NCBI RefSeq assembly: GCF_001051235.1
Contig: NZ_CBTJ020000045.1
Coordinates: forward strand, 1 to 64,000
Direction: 5' to 3'
Source: Candidatus Competibacter denitrificans Run_A_D11
GTDB taxonomy: Bacteria > Pseudomonadota > Gammaproteobacteria > Competibacterales > Competibacteraceae
Length of the DNA stretch: 64,000 bases
Shown here: positions 31,883 through 42,629 of the stretch, one piece after another
Layout: every line of letters starts with the position of its first letter
Position numbering within the stretch: position 1 is the stretch's first letter
The notes under the pieces: model-generated
The model's database searches: none
Told to the model about the DNA's origin: nothing
What the model saw: the letters and a program-made list of their open reading frames with translations, nothing else
Program-made: the position numbers and the translations under genes

Positions 31883-32839
31883 TCATCTGACGACGCGAAC
31901 CGGTTGGCCGAGCCGATACTCCCGAACATTCTCCGCCAATTGACCCAGCATACGCTGGCGCGACTCACGGCTACCCCAAGCGCTGTGCGGGGTCACGATG
32001 AGGTTGGGAATATCAGGCGCCAGTAGTGGGTTGCCAACGGTTGGTGGTTCCAGACTGAGTACGTCTATTCCGGCGCCGCCCAAGGCCCCTTTGCGCAGCG
32101 CGTCAGCCAGCACCGCCTCATCCACCAGACCCCCACGGGCGGTATTGAGCAAGATCGCATCGCGGCGCATCAAGGCCAATTCCCAAGCGCCGATCAGGCC
32201 ACGGGTTTCGGGGGTCAAGGGGCAATGCAAGCTGAGCACATCGACTTGTGGCAGCAGGACCGGCAGCGGTATTCGTCCCTCTTCCGGTTCCACGGTGCCG
32301 GGTCGCTGCGCGAGCAAGATACGCATACCGAAGGCGTCGGCTACCCGTGCCACGCCCCGACCGAGTTCTCCATAACCAACGATACCCAGCGTTTTGTCGG
32401 CCAGCTCACGAATCGGATAATCCAGCAAGCAAAACTGGCTAGCCTGCTGCCAGCGCCCGGCACGTACCGCTTGGTGGTAATCCGGCAGTCGAATGTAAAG
32501 CGCCAAAAGCAGCGCAAATACATGCTGGACGACCGCTGGCGTACCATAGCCTCGGCAGTTGCAAACCGTGATACCCGCCGCCTCGGCCGCTGCCAAATCA
32601 ACGTTATTAACGCCAGTGGCGGCGATACAAATTAACCGTAACCGGGGGGCTTGCTGAATAGCCGCCGCATTCAACATCACCTTGTTGCTGATGACGACTT
32701 CAGCCTGTGCGATGCGCTCCGCCACCTGGTCTGGCGATGTGGCTGGATAATAGGTTAGCTCCGGTAACTCCGTGTCGAGCACGCTGAAATCAAGATCGCC
32801 GCAGTCTAGGGAATCCTTGTCGAGAAACGAACCAAGCAT
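31883..32839 (-). CDS. hprA: D-2-hydroxyacid dehydrogenase (glycerate/hydroxypyruvate reductase type)
   Basis: The 318-residue NAD-dependent enzyme has the Rossmann motif GIVGYGELGRGVARVADAFG. The catalytic trio is visible: Arg in NTARGGLVDE, Glu in LSLEPPTV and His in VTPHSAWGS. The N-terminal GSFLDKDSLDC resembles hydroxypyruvate/glycerate dehydrogenases, which act in the serine or photorespiratory glycerate routes; phosphoglycolate phosphatase (gph) elsewhere in the window would fit. Substrate is inferred from similarity only. ATG 32839 is preceded by GGAGG at a 10-base spacing; a start at 32860 is also open. Confidence 0.8.
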   Translation of the reverse strand: MLGSFLDKDSLDCGDLDFSVLDTELPELTYYPATSPDQVAERIAQAEVVISNKVMLNAAAIQQAPRLRLICIAATGVNNVDLAAAEAAGITVCNCRGYGTPAVVQHVFALLLALYIRLPDYHQAVRAGRWQQASQFCLLDYPIRELADKTLGIVGYGELGRGVARVADAFGMRILLAQRPGTVEPEEGRIPLPVLLPQVDVLSLHCPLTPETRGLIGAWELALMRRDAILLNTARGGLVDEAVLADALRKGALGGAGIDVLSLEPPTVGNPLLAPDIPNLIVTPHSAWGSRESRQRMLGQLAENVREYRLGQPVRVVR

Positions 32840-32940
32840 GGCAAGGGAACCTCCGCGCAAGAATGAGTTTCATTTAGATTCATTATAGGTCGAACCCATG
32901 ATCGGCCAGGCACTATCACTGAAAGGAAAACCACCGCACC

Positions 32941-34038
32941 ATGAAATCACCCGCACCCCTATCCTTCACCCATGAGCAACCGGCGCGCGCTGGTGTGCTG
33001 CTGACCAATCTCGGCACTCCAGATGCACCCACTCCCGCTGCCGTGCGGCGCTACTTGGCCGAATTCCTGGCGGATACACGGGTGGTCGAAATCCCTCGCG
33101 CGCTGTGGTGGCTGATCCTGCACGGTATTATCTTGCCGACCCGACCGGCTCGTTCCGCACGCAACTACCAAAAGATTTGGGCCACCGAGGGTTCACCTCT
33201 CTTGGTAATCAGCCAGCGTCAACGAGCGGCGCTCGCCACCCTGCTAGCCGAGCGACACCCCGAACCGATACAGGTCGCGCTGGGAATGCGCTATGGCAAT
33301 CCGTCCATTGCATCGGCGCTGACCGAATTGCGGGCCGCTGGTGTGCGCCGACTGCTGATCTTGCCGCTGTACCCGCAGTATTCCGCTGCCACCACGGCTT
33401 CCACCTTCGATGCTATCGCCGCCGAGTTGCGAACCTGGCGTTGGCTGCCGGAGTTACGCCTGATCACCCATTACCACGATCAGGACGGTTATCTGGATGC
33501 ACTGGCAGACAGCGTGCGCGCGGCGCGGCGGGTGGAACCAGCGGAGCGCTTGCTGTTCTCTTTTCACGGCCTGCCCAAACGCAACTTACTGGCCGGAGAC
33601 CCTTACTACTGTCACTGTCAAAAAACCGCCCGGCTGGTCGCAGAGCGGCTGGCATTGCCACCGGAGCAGTGGGCGGTGGCCTTTCAATCGCGCTTCGGAC
33701 GTGCCGAATGGCTGCAACCGTATACCAGCGTCTTGCTGGCCGACTGGGCCAAAGCCGGTATCAAGCGCGTGGACGTGCTTTGTCCCGGCTTTGCCGCCGA
33801 TTGTTTGGAAACGCTGGAGGAAATTGCCATCGAAAATCGGCAGGTTTTCCTCAACGCCGGTGGTGAGCAGTACCGTTATATCCCCGCACTGAACGATGCG
33901 CCCGGCCACCTTCGCGCGTTAACCGAACTGATTGAGCAGCAGGCTGGCGGCTGGCCGGAATTCGGCACTGGTGGCGAGGCCGCCGCCGAATGTGCCGAGC
34001 GCCGCCAGCGAGCATTGGCCCTGGGAGCGACCGCCTGA
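32941..34038 (+). CDS. hemH: Ferrochelatase
   Basis: HemH inserts ferrous iron into protoporphyrin IX, the last step of heme synthesis. The 365-residue protein has the N-terminal VLLTNLGTPDAPT, the loop MRYGNPSIASALTEL, the catalytic His in LLFSFHGLPKRNL, and EWLQPYTSVLLADWA near the C-terminal part. Conserved FAADCLETLEEI lies near the end. It is transcribed divergently from the hydroxyacid dehydrogenase. Confidence 0.96.
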   Translation: MKSPAPLSFTHEQPARAGVLLTNLGTPDAPTPAAVRRYLAEFLADTRVVEIPRALWWLILHGIILPTRPARSARNYQKIWATEGSPLLVISQRQRAALATLLAERHPEPIQVALGMRYGNPSIASALTELRAAGVRRLLILPLYPQYSAATTASTFDAIAAELRTWRWLPELRLITHYHDQDGYLDALADSVRAARRVEPAERLLFSFHGLPKRNLLAGDPYYCHCQKTARLVAERLALPPEQWAVAFQSRFGRAEWLQPYTSVLLADWAKAGIKRVDVLCPGFAADCLETLEEIAIENRQVFLNAGGEQYRYIPALNDAPGHLRALTELIEQQAGGWPEFGTGGEAAAECAERRQRALALGATA

Positions 34039-34233
34039 GACCTCGCCGGTCATCGCCGTTGAGAGTCCGATCCTTTTAAGCGGTGCATGTCACCGCGCGC
34101 ACTGGCTCGCTGATCGGACTTCATTTGTCAAACTGCCTTCTATACTCACTAAGGGCGGTGCCGAGCCAACTCGGCGGGCCGCTCCTGACCCGTGTTCCTA
34201 AACGGCCCATAAACCCGATCCGGCGAGCAAACC

Positions 34234-34986
34234 ATGATCCACGGCGTTCTATTCGACCTGGAAGGCGTGTTGTGCGTCGGCGGCTACCCCCTGCCCGGCG
34301 CCCGTGAAGCGATGCTGAGCTTGCGCGCCGCCGGTATCCCGATGCGTTTCATTACCAACGGCACCCGGATGCCCCGCAGCACGGTCATCGACCGGTTGGC
34401 CGCCATGGGGCTTGAAGTACCCTTCGAGCATCTATTTACCCCTGTGGTCGCGGCCCGTAATTACCTGCTCACCCGCCAACTGACCCCACACCTGCTGGTT
34501 CATCCGCGCATTGAGAGCGAATTCGCTGATTTGCTTGGCCCACCGCCAAACGTGGTCTTGGTCGGCGACGCCGGAGCTGCCTTCGATTACACCGCGCTTA
34601 ACCGTTGCTTTCGGTTGCTACTGGATGGCCTGCCGCTGCTTGCCATGGGCGCGAACCGCCATTTTAATGACGACGGCCAGCTTAGCCTGGACGCCGGGCC
34701 GTTCGTGGCGGCGCTGGAATATGCGGCCGAGATGGAAGCGGTGGTGCTGGGCAAACCAGCCGCCGACTTTTTCCAAGCGGCGGTCGCCGGACTCGAACTG
34801 CCCGCTCAAGATGTGATTATGGTCGGCGACGATGCTGAAATGGATGTCTGCGGCGCGCTGGCTGCCGGGTTGCGCGGCATCCTGGTACGAACCGGCAAAT
34901 ACCGTCCCGGTGATGAAGCGAAGGTCACCCCGCTGGGTGGACGGGTCTTCAACGATCTGGATGCCGTCGTCGATTACATTCTTTAG
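34234..34986 (+). CDS. HAD-IIA hydrolase (LHPP-like)
   Basis: The 250-residue protein is a HAD phosphatase with a type IIA cap. Motif I reads FDLEGVL, so the usual second Asp (general acid) is Glu, as in the LHPP-like branch where this position is not Asp. Motif II is FITNGT, and the Lys of motif III is in LGKPAADFF. Motif IV is MVGDDAEMDVCGALAAG. LHPP-type enzymes act on phospholysine, phosphohistidine or pyrophosphate; the substrate here is unknown. Confidence 0.75.
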   Translation: MIHGVLFDLEGVLCVGGYPLPGAREAMLSLRAAGIPMRFITNGTRMPRSTVIDRLAAMGLEVPFEHLFTPVVAARNYLLTRQLTPHLLVHPRIESEFADLLGPPPNVVLVGDAGAAFDYTALNRCFRLLLDGLPLLAMGANRHFNDDGQLSLDAGPFVAALEYAAEMEAVVLGKPAADFFQAAVAGLELPAQDVIMVGDDAEMDVCGALAAGLRGILVRTGKYRPGDEAKVTPLGGRVFNDLDAVVDYIL

Positions 34987-35085
34987 CCACGCTCCGCTTC
35001 CCTACCGGGCTATCATCCATTCTGCGTAAAATCTATTTCTATCAGCTTCTCTTTCACCCGTTTCTCAGCGCCGCCCGGAGTTGCC

Positions 35086-36036
35086 ATGCGTGTCCTGTTT
35101 CCAGACATTAAACCCTATTCGACCTTCCGGTTTACTGTTGACGAATTGCACGATTTGTATGTGGAGGAATGCGGCAGCCCCAAGGGTTTACCCGTGTTGT
35201 TCCTGCACGGTGGGCCTGGGGCCGGTTGTGAGCCGATGCACCGGCGGTTTTTTGATCCAGAACGCTACCGCATCGTGTTGTTCGACCAGCGCGGCGCTGG
35301 CCAGTCCACGCCACACGCTGAATTGATCGATAACACGCTCTGGCATCTGATCGCCGATATCGAAAAACTGCGCGAACGGCTGGGCATTGATCGCTGGGTG
35401 GTTTTTGGCGGCTCCTGGGGTTCGACGCTGGCGCTGGCTTATGCCGAAACCCATCCTGATCGGGTGCTGGGCCTGATTCTGCGCGGCATCTTTCTGTGTC
35501 GGGATGAGGATATTCACTGGTTCTATCAAAGCGGCGCTAACCGCCTGTTTCCCGATCTGTGGGAGCATTTCCTGGCGCCGATTCCGGCGGCGGAACGGAA
35601 CGATCTGCTGCACGCCTATCATCGCCGCTTGACCAGTACCAACGCATTGGAGCAGCTACGGGCGGCGAAAGCGTGGTCGGTGTGGGAAGGCTCCACCTTA
35701 ACTCTGGAAAGTAACCCCAGCATCGTTAATCACTTTGGCGAGGCGCGGATGGCGCTCAGTTTGGCAAGAATCGAGTGCCACTATTTCGTAAATCAGTGTT
35801 TCATGGAGCCGAATCAACTGTTGCGCGACGCCGGGCGACTGAGCGGGATTCCCGGCATCATCGTTCACGGCCGCTACGATGTGGTGTGTCCGCTGGATAA
35901 CGCCTGGGCGCTGCATCACGCCTGGCCAGAATCGGACATTCGGATCATCACCCCCGCCGGTCACGCCGCCAGTGAGCCGGGGATTGTCGATGCGCTGATC
36001 ACCGCCACCCAACATTTCGCTGATCGTTTCAAATGA
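35086..36036 (+). CDS. pip: Proline iminopeptidase
   Basis: This 316-residue alpha/beta hydrolase (peptidase S33) removes N-terminal proline. The oxyanion block [31 protein letters not shown] and the nucleophile elbow [14 protein letters not shown] (Ser) are visible. Asp in [10 protein letters not shown] and His in [12 protein letters not shown] complete the triad. GGAG precedes the ATG. Its stop overlaps the dtd start (ATGA). Confidence 0.95.
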   Translation: MRVLFPDIKPYSTFRFTVDELHDLYVEECGSPKGLPVLFLHGGPGAGCEPMHRRFFDPERYRIVLFDQRGAGQSTPHAELIDNTLWHLIADIEKLRERLGIDRWVVFGGSWGSTLALAYAETHPDRVLGLILRGIFLCRDEDIHWFYQSGANRLFPDLWEHFLAPIPAAERNDLLHAYHRRLTSTNALEQLRAAKAWSVWEGSTLTLESNPSIVNHFGEARMALSLARIECHYFVNQCFMEPNQLLRDAGRLSGIPGIIVHGRYDVVCPLDNAWALHHAWPESDIRIITPAGHAASEPGIVDALITATQHFADRFK

Positions 36037-36485
36037 TTGGGTTGTTACAGCGGGTCAGTGGGGCGCGGGTTGAGGTCGATAGCGAGATCGTCGGCGCTAT
36101 TGGCGCAGGCTTGCTGGTGCTGGTTGGGGTCGAGCGTGGCGATAGCGAAGCGCAGGCCGACCGATTGCTGGAACGCTTGCTGGGTTATCGAGTATTCGCC
36201 GATGCCGACGGCAAGATGAATCGCAGCGTGCGCGATATCGGCGGCGGTTTGCTGCTGGTCCCACAATTTACCCTGGCGGCGGATACCCGTAAGGGAATGC
36301 GGCCCAGCTTTATCCCTGCCGCGCCACCAGCCGACGGTGAACGGCTGTTCAATTATCTGGTGGAACAGGCCCGACAGCACCCTACTCCGGTAGCTACGGG
36401 TCGCTTCGGCGCAGATATGCAAGTCAGTCTGACCAACGATGGCCCGGTAACGTTTTTGTTGCGCAGCGCGCCCACCGAGGGCTAG
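36033..36485 (+). CDS. dtd: D-aminoacyl-tRNA deacylase
   Basis: DTD hydrolyses D-aminoacyl-tRNAs, clearing mischarged D-amino acids and glycine from tRNA-Ala. The 150-residue protein has the two family motifs [16 protein letters not shown] and NDGPVTF; the Gly-Pro of the latter forms the cis-proline chiral filter. In the first motif the residue before QFTL is Pro, where most homologs have Ser (SQFTL). The C-terminus is a few residues longer than in E. coli. It is translationally coupled to pip. Confidence 0.95.
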   Translation: MIGLLQRVSGARVEVDSEIVGAIGAGLLVLVGVERGDSEAQADRLLERLLGYRVFADADGKMNRSVRDIGGGLLLVPQFTLAADTRKGMRPSFIPAAPPADGERLFNYLVEQARQHPTPVATGRFGADMQVSLTNDGPVTFLLRSAPTEG

Positions 36486-36691
36486 CGTAGCGACACGGAA
36501 AGCAGCGGGTATCCTCGCCTGACCAATCCCGCGCCCTCAGCAGAGCCAAGCCAGCTCTTTCTGCTGGTGCGGATTGCAGAGTGACTTTAGTCATCATGCT
36601 GAAATTTAAAATCGTGACTCGATTATCCCTTTTGGCACTATGGCCCCTTAGGGCTATTCCTTAACCTTGATCCCATCGGGCTTCACCAAGT

Positions 36692-36728
36692 CAGACCGCC
36701 AAAAGGGCGAAAGCGCCGGGTCGGTCTG
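36692..36728 (+). promoter_or_regulatory. Structured leader hairpin before the exported unknown protein
   Basis: CAGACCG (36692-36698) pairs with CGGTCTG (36722-36728). Inside is GGGCGAAAGCGCC, a second short stem with a GNRA-type loop. It lies about 40 bases before the start codon at 36771. It may be a stability hairpin or a regulatory leader. It does not match a riboswitch that could be recognised by eye. Confidence 0.35.
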
Positions 36729-36770
36729 TAACCCGAAACCCAATAAAACTTTGCTATTGAGGACTTAACG

Positions 36771-37223
36771 ATGACAATGCTGCGTAAAATGATGGCTCCC
36801 GCTTTTCTGGCGACGACTTTGCTGGTGAGTTCTCTGGCCCTGGCTGTGGACCCTGCCAAAGCGCCTTCTGGGAAGGTTGAGATCGATGAAACCCAGTTCG
36901 GTCTGATTGTTGGCGGTAGCACTGGTGGTGGCACCTTGACCTATCACGGTAAAAAACACGATTTCAAAATCGGTGGACTAAGCTTAGGCGCAGCCATCGG
37001 CGCAGCTAAGATCAGCGCCGTGGGTGAAGTCTATGATTTGAAAGACCTTTCCAAATTTCCTGGCACTTATACCAAACTGGATGCCAATGTGGCGTTGGGC
37101 GGCGGTGTGGGTGGCGTACAGATGAAAAACGAGAATGGCGTCATTATGCGTTTGGATTCGACCACTCAGGGACTGCAATTTAATCTGGGCGTGAGCGGCG
37201 TAAAAGTAACGATGGAGAAATAA
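36771..37223 (+). CDS. Exported protein of unknown function
   Basis: The 150-residue protein has a signal peptide (MAPAFLATTLLVSSLALA) and a glycine-rich beta-type mature domain. VEIDETQFGLIVGGSTGGG opens it, then LTYHGKKHDFKIGGLSLG and GEVYDLKDLSKFPGTY. No named family was recognised with certainty; similar periplasmic or outer-membrane small proteins are common in proteobacteria. GAGGAC precedes the ATG. It stands alone between dtd and the convergent parE, with its own 285-base upstream region. Confidence 0.7.
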   Translation: MTMLRKMMAPAFLATTLLVSSLALAVDPAKAPSGKVEIDETQFGLIVGGSTGGGTLTYHGKKHDFKIGGLSLGAAIGAAKISAVGEVYDLKDLSKFPGTYTKLDANVALGGGVGGVQMKNENGVIMRLDSTTQGLQFNLGVSGVKVTMEK

Positions 37224-37309
37224 GTCTTTCTCCGCCTTAGACCCGCTTTGGCGTCAGGGTATTATCCCAGGGGCGCCAAAGCGGGTAACTCCATGAGCAA
37301 CGGCTCTGC

Positions 37310-39283
<1,974 letters not shown>

Positions 39284-40426
39284 TTAGCCAATCGCCACTT
39301 CGTCGTCCCGGAACCGCTGGGCAATATCGGCAAATTCAGGAGTAATTTCCAATAGCGCATCGACCACCTGCGGGTCGAAATGACGACCCCGCTCAGCATA
39401 GATCATCTCCATCGCTTGAGCATGGGGAAAAGCCGGTTTGTAGACCCGCTTCGAAATTAAGGCATCGTAAACATCCGCTACCGCCATCAAACGCGCCGAG
39501 AGCGGGATTCCATTACCGGCCAGCCCTTGTGGATAACCGGTGCCATCCCAGCGTTCGTGATGGCCATGCGCGATTTCGCGGGCATAGCGTAGAAAAATCC
39601 CCTCCTCACCCAGCTCCAATGCCGCCCGCTCAATGGCATCGCGCCCATATTCGGTGTGGCGCTGCATCACCTGCCATTCTGACGGTGTCAAGCTCCCTGG
39701 CTTGCGCAAGATCGCGTCTGGAATACCGACTTTACCGATATCATGCAGGGGCGCCGAGATATACAGCAGGCGAATGGCATCATCATCAAGTTCCGCCCTA
39801 TAGGCAGGATAACTGCGCAGGCGCTGGGCCAAGGCCCGTACATAGGATTGGGTTCGGCGGATATGGTTGCCGGTCTCGTTATCGCGCATTTCCGCCAAGG
39901 TGCATAGCGCGCTGATAATAGCCCCTTGCGCAGCGATCAGTTGGTGATCGCGCCGGGTTAGCTCCTGGGATTGCCGGGTGATTTCCTGGGCACGTTCCGC
40001 CACGAGCCGTTCCAGATCCTGGCTATGCGCCCGTAAGGCGCGGGTAGCCACGCTGAGCTGGAGATGATTACGCACCCGCGCCAGCACCACAGCCGAGGAA
40101 AAAGGCTTGTGGATAAAATCAACCGCCCCCAACGACAGGCCATACTCTTCGTCGGTGTGGCTATCGAGGCTGGTCAAAAAGATCACTGGGATTTCAGCGT
40201 AACGGGGTAATTGCTTGATTTGACGGCAGACTTCGAAGCCGTCGAGGTTTGGCATGATCACGTCCAACAAAATCAGATCAGCACTGCCACCGGTACTCAA
40301 ATAATCCAGTGCTTGCGATCCACCCGTAGCGATATGCAAGATATATTGATCACGCAACAGCTTATCGAGCATCAACAGATTGCTCGGTCGATCATCGACC
40401 GCGAGAACATGGTGCTTCGATTCCAT
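39284..40426 (-). CDS. Response regulator with HD-GYP domain (RpfG-like)
   Basis: The N-terminal receiver (1-120) carries the acidic pair VLAVDDRPSN, the phospho-acceptor Asp in LILLDVIMPNLDG and the Lys in IHKPFS. A short coiled coil leads to an HD-GYP domain (about 180-370) with LHDIGKVGIPD and HHERWDGTGYPQGL, so the catalytic metal ligands and the GYP motif are present. It should be a phosphorylation-controlled c-di-GMP phosphodiesterase. Its ATG overlaps the stop of the Hpt gene by one base (TAATG), which suggests they work together. Confidence 0.92.
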   Translation of the reverse strand: MESKHHVLAVDDRPSNLLMLDKLLRDQYILHIATGGSQALDYLSTGGSADLILLDVIMPNLDGFEVCRQIKQLPRYAEIPVIFLTSLDSHTDEEYGLSLGAVDFIHKPFSSAVVLARVRNHLQLSVATRALRAHSQDLERLVAERAQEITRQSQELTRRDHQLIAAQGAIISALCTLAEMRDNETGNHIRRTQSYVRALAQRLRSYPAYRAELDDDAIRLLYISAPLHDIGKVGIPDAILRKPGSLTPSEWQVMQRHTEYGRDAIERAALELGEEGIFLRYAREIAHGHHERWDGTGYPQGLAGNGIPLSARLMAVADVYDALISKRVYKPAFPHAQAMEMIYAERGRHFDPQVVDALLEITPEFADIAQRFRDDEVAIG

Positions 40427-41061
40427 TACTTTCCTCCCGCTTCAATAGCGGCGAGCGCGGGTTCGAGATAGCTCAGCGCCACGGCAAACTCCAAATCCAG
40501 TGCGGCTCGAATCGCCCTTTCTAAGGCAGGCCACAATTCATCATCCGCAAGATGGGTTTGCAGGCGCTCTGCCAAATGGTATGCCGCCATCTGGCGTCCG
40601 CGCAATGCTTCAGCAAAGGCGTGCAGCTCACTGACAAGATCAATCGCCGCCGCCGGATCTGGTGTTTGGGTCACAACACCGCGATACGCGGCCAGTACGC
40701 CCATCAACTGGTCGGTGCCGGTGGCCAGTGCCCGCGCCAACTGCGGCGCGGTCGGTTGCCGCTCACGAGCCGCTCGCTCGGTGGTCTTGGCCAATTCTAC
40801 CAATGCCCACACTTGAAAATGGCCGCTGAGGCTTTTTAGATCATGGGCACTTCGCGCCATGCCTTCCCAGTCCAATCGGTCTGCTGCTTGGCCAAGTTGA
40901 GAGGGTATTTCTGCTTGGGTTCGCAAGGTTAGATCGATCAATTGCTCGATCAAGCCTTCGTTACCCTCAAAATGACGGGACAAGCTCACCCAATCGATCA
41001 TCGGTTCGGGGACAGCAACATTTTCAGCATCCTGCGACGACAAGCTGGAATCGGGTTTCAC
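40426..41061 (-). CDS. Hpt-domain phosphotransfer protein
   Basis: The 211-residue protein has a histidine phosphotransfer domain (about 25-115), with the phospho-acceptor His in SAHDLKSLSGHF. The C-terminal half (120-211) is helical and unrecognised. It would shuttle phosphate between a hybrid kinase and the neighbouring receiver-HD-GYP protein, with which it overlaps. No histidine kinase gene is in the window, so the kinase is elsewhere. Confidence 0.85.
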   Translation of the reverse strand: MKPDSSLSSQDAENVAVPEPMIDWVSLSRHFEGNEGLIEQLIDLTLRTQAEIPSQLGQAADRLDWEGMARSAHDLKSLSGHFQVWALVELAKTTERAARERQPTAPQLARALATGTDQLMGVLAAYRGVVTQTPDPAAAIDLVSELHAFAEALRGRQMAAYHLAERLQTHLADDELWPALERAIRAALDLEFAVALSYLEPALAAIEAGGK

Positions 41062-41970
41062 ATCACTCTCATGTCTGGATCACTAATCAAGGAAAAGACA
41101 GGAACTCGCCATTATACGCACAGTATATGAGGTTTCAGCTTTGCCACAACGAGCGCCGCCAATAGTTTACCCTAGTCATGACGGATAGGGGGCCTGTTAA
41201 AATTCGTGCTCAGCCTATCGCTTATTTTGGGGGCGGCTGTCATCAAACACTATGGGTTTTATAAAAGCAGCCTGAATACTGGAAAATGTAAAACAGCTCA
41301 GGCAACCAAAAATACCCCACAAGAGACAGGCTATCCCTTAGAAATACAAATAAATAGGTGATACCCACTACCAAGTTTCTAAACCCTCTTATTATGTGTC
41401 CACAAGAAACCAAATGCTGAACTAAGAAAGCATGGTAATAAGCTATTTTACATTTCTTAGGAATCCACTCAACTTTTTTGATCGACTAATCTATTAGCAT
41501 TAGATCCATCAAAAATCCCAATAAAAGCATATTGTATTTCACCAGACTCTTAGCTATTAGACTTTATATCGAGGCCAACCCATAAAAGATTTAACACGCT
41601 TATTTTGTCAAATTTCGCTAAAAACTTATCTTTGATCATGAGTAGATTTGAGATTATCCATCCATTTGAAAAAAGCTCAGGCGACTAAAAAATAATAAGG
41701 AAGGCCCCTTGATCAAACCACTAAATTAACTGTAAATTTTTCTGGAATCAATACTCTGATATGTGGTTTTTTCTATTAAAATTCAGGAGATAACTGAGCA
41801 GGATAAGGACTTTGCAATCAGCCATGGGCTGGCGGAGAAATTCACTTCAGCGCATCTGGCAACCAAATCATTGACTCGGCATCAGGCTCGTGTGAAACTA
41901 AATTAATCGGGCCTGCGCTCGCGTGTCTGATACAAGAATTTTGCCAAAATCCTACCGAGGAGCTTGTGAA
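41062..41970. other. AT-rich intergenic region with no protein gene found
   Basis: This 900-base gap is visibly AT-rich compared with both flanks, especially 41200-41790. No reading frame with domain features was found on either strand. A 22-base imperfect direct repeat (AGCTCAGGCAACCAAAAATA and AGCTCAGGCGACTAAAAAAT) occurs near 41290 and 41674. The right end carries the leader of the RRM gene. It may hold ncRNA, binding sites for an AT-specific silencer, or remnants of mobile DNA. Confidence 0.55.
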
Positions 41971-42345
41971 TTGGGTAAGAAACTGTATGTTGGTAACTTG
42001 AGCTATAATATTAGCAATAGTGACTTGGAGAATCTGTTCACCGCTCACGGTACAGTGCGATCCGCTCAAGTGATCATGGATCGTGACACTGGCCGCTCCA
42101 AAGGATTTGGCTTTGTGGAAATGGGCACTGACCAAGAGGCTCAAGCAGCAATCTCCGCACTGAACGGTAAACCGATTGAGGGCCGTAATTTGACAGTCAA
42201 CGAAGCGCGCCCGCCCCAGCAAGGATCTGGTGGTGGCGGCGGCTACGGTGGTGGCGGTGGCGGCGGTGGCGGCAAACGCGGTGGTGGCGGTGGTGGCTAC
42301 GGTGGTGGCTACGGTGGTGGCGGTGGCGGCGGACGGCGCTATTAA
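41971..42345 (+). CDS. Glycine-rich RNA-binding protein with one RRM
   Basis: The RRM (about 3-80) has RNP2 in KKLYVGNLSYNI and RNP1 in KGFGFVEM, followed by NGKPIEGRNLTVNEARP. The C-terminal 40 residues are glycine repeats with Tyr, Lys and Arg (GGGYGGG). This is the bacterial Rbp type common in cyanobacteria and proteobacteria, often cold-induced. The open frame reaches back to 41923, but GAGGAG at 41957-41962 stands eight bases before TTG 41971, so TTG is the preferred start (124 residues). Confidence 0.85.
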   Translation: MGKKLYVGNLSYNISNSDLENLFTAHGTVRSAQVIMDRDTGRSKGFGFVEMGTDQEAQAAISALNGKPIEGRNLTVNEARPPQQGSGGGGGYGGGGGGGGGKRGGGGGGYGGGYGGGGGGGRRY

Positions 42346-42577
42346 CATCTCGTTCTTGCGATAACGTGCTCAAGGATTGAACAGCCTGCAAAGCTTCTCG
42401 CGCGGATAATCGTAGCTGACACGCATTCAAAAAAACGCATCGGCGCTTTGGCTATTTTGCCATCAGTTTTTAAGCGCTAATAAATGTCCTGGGCATGAAG
42501 GGCCCTTATAAAAACAGGATCGAGCTTTGTACTATCGCCCGCTTCCTCGGGCCAGAGATAACGCTTAACCTATAAAG

Positions 42578-42603
42578 AACGGGCGACCCATGGTCGCCCG
42601 TTT
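42578..42603. terminator. Bidirectional terminator between the RRM gene and pgk
   Basis: AACGGGCGACC and GGTCGCCCGTT form an 11-bp stem with a CAT loop, with T-rich sequence on the plus side. It lies between the ends of two convergent genes and could serve both. Confidence 0.75.
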
Positions 42604-42629
42604 CTATTCGTGCAATCCGCTGAGGCTAA

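Noticed and set aside
36692..36728. c-di-GMP riboswitch
   Set aside because: The inner loop has a GNRA but the conserved receptor sequences are absent.
41842..42348. Minus-strand frame rich in Ala/Thr over the RRM gene
   Set aside because: It is the reverse of the glycine repeats.
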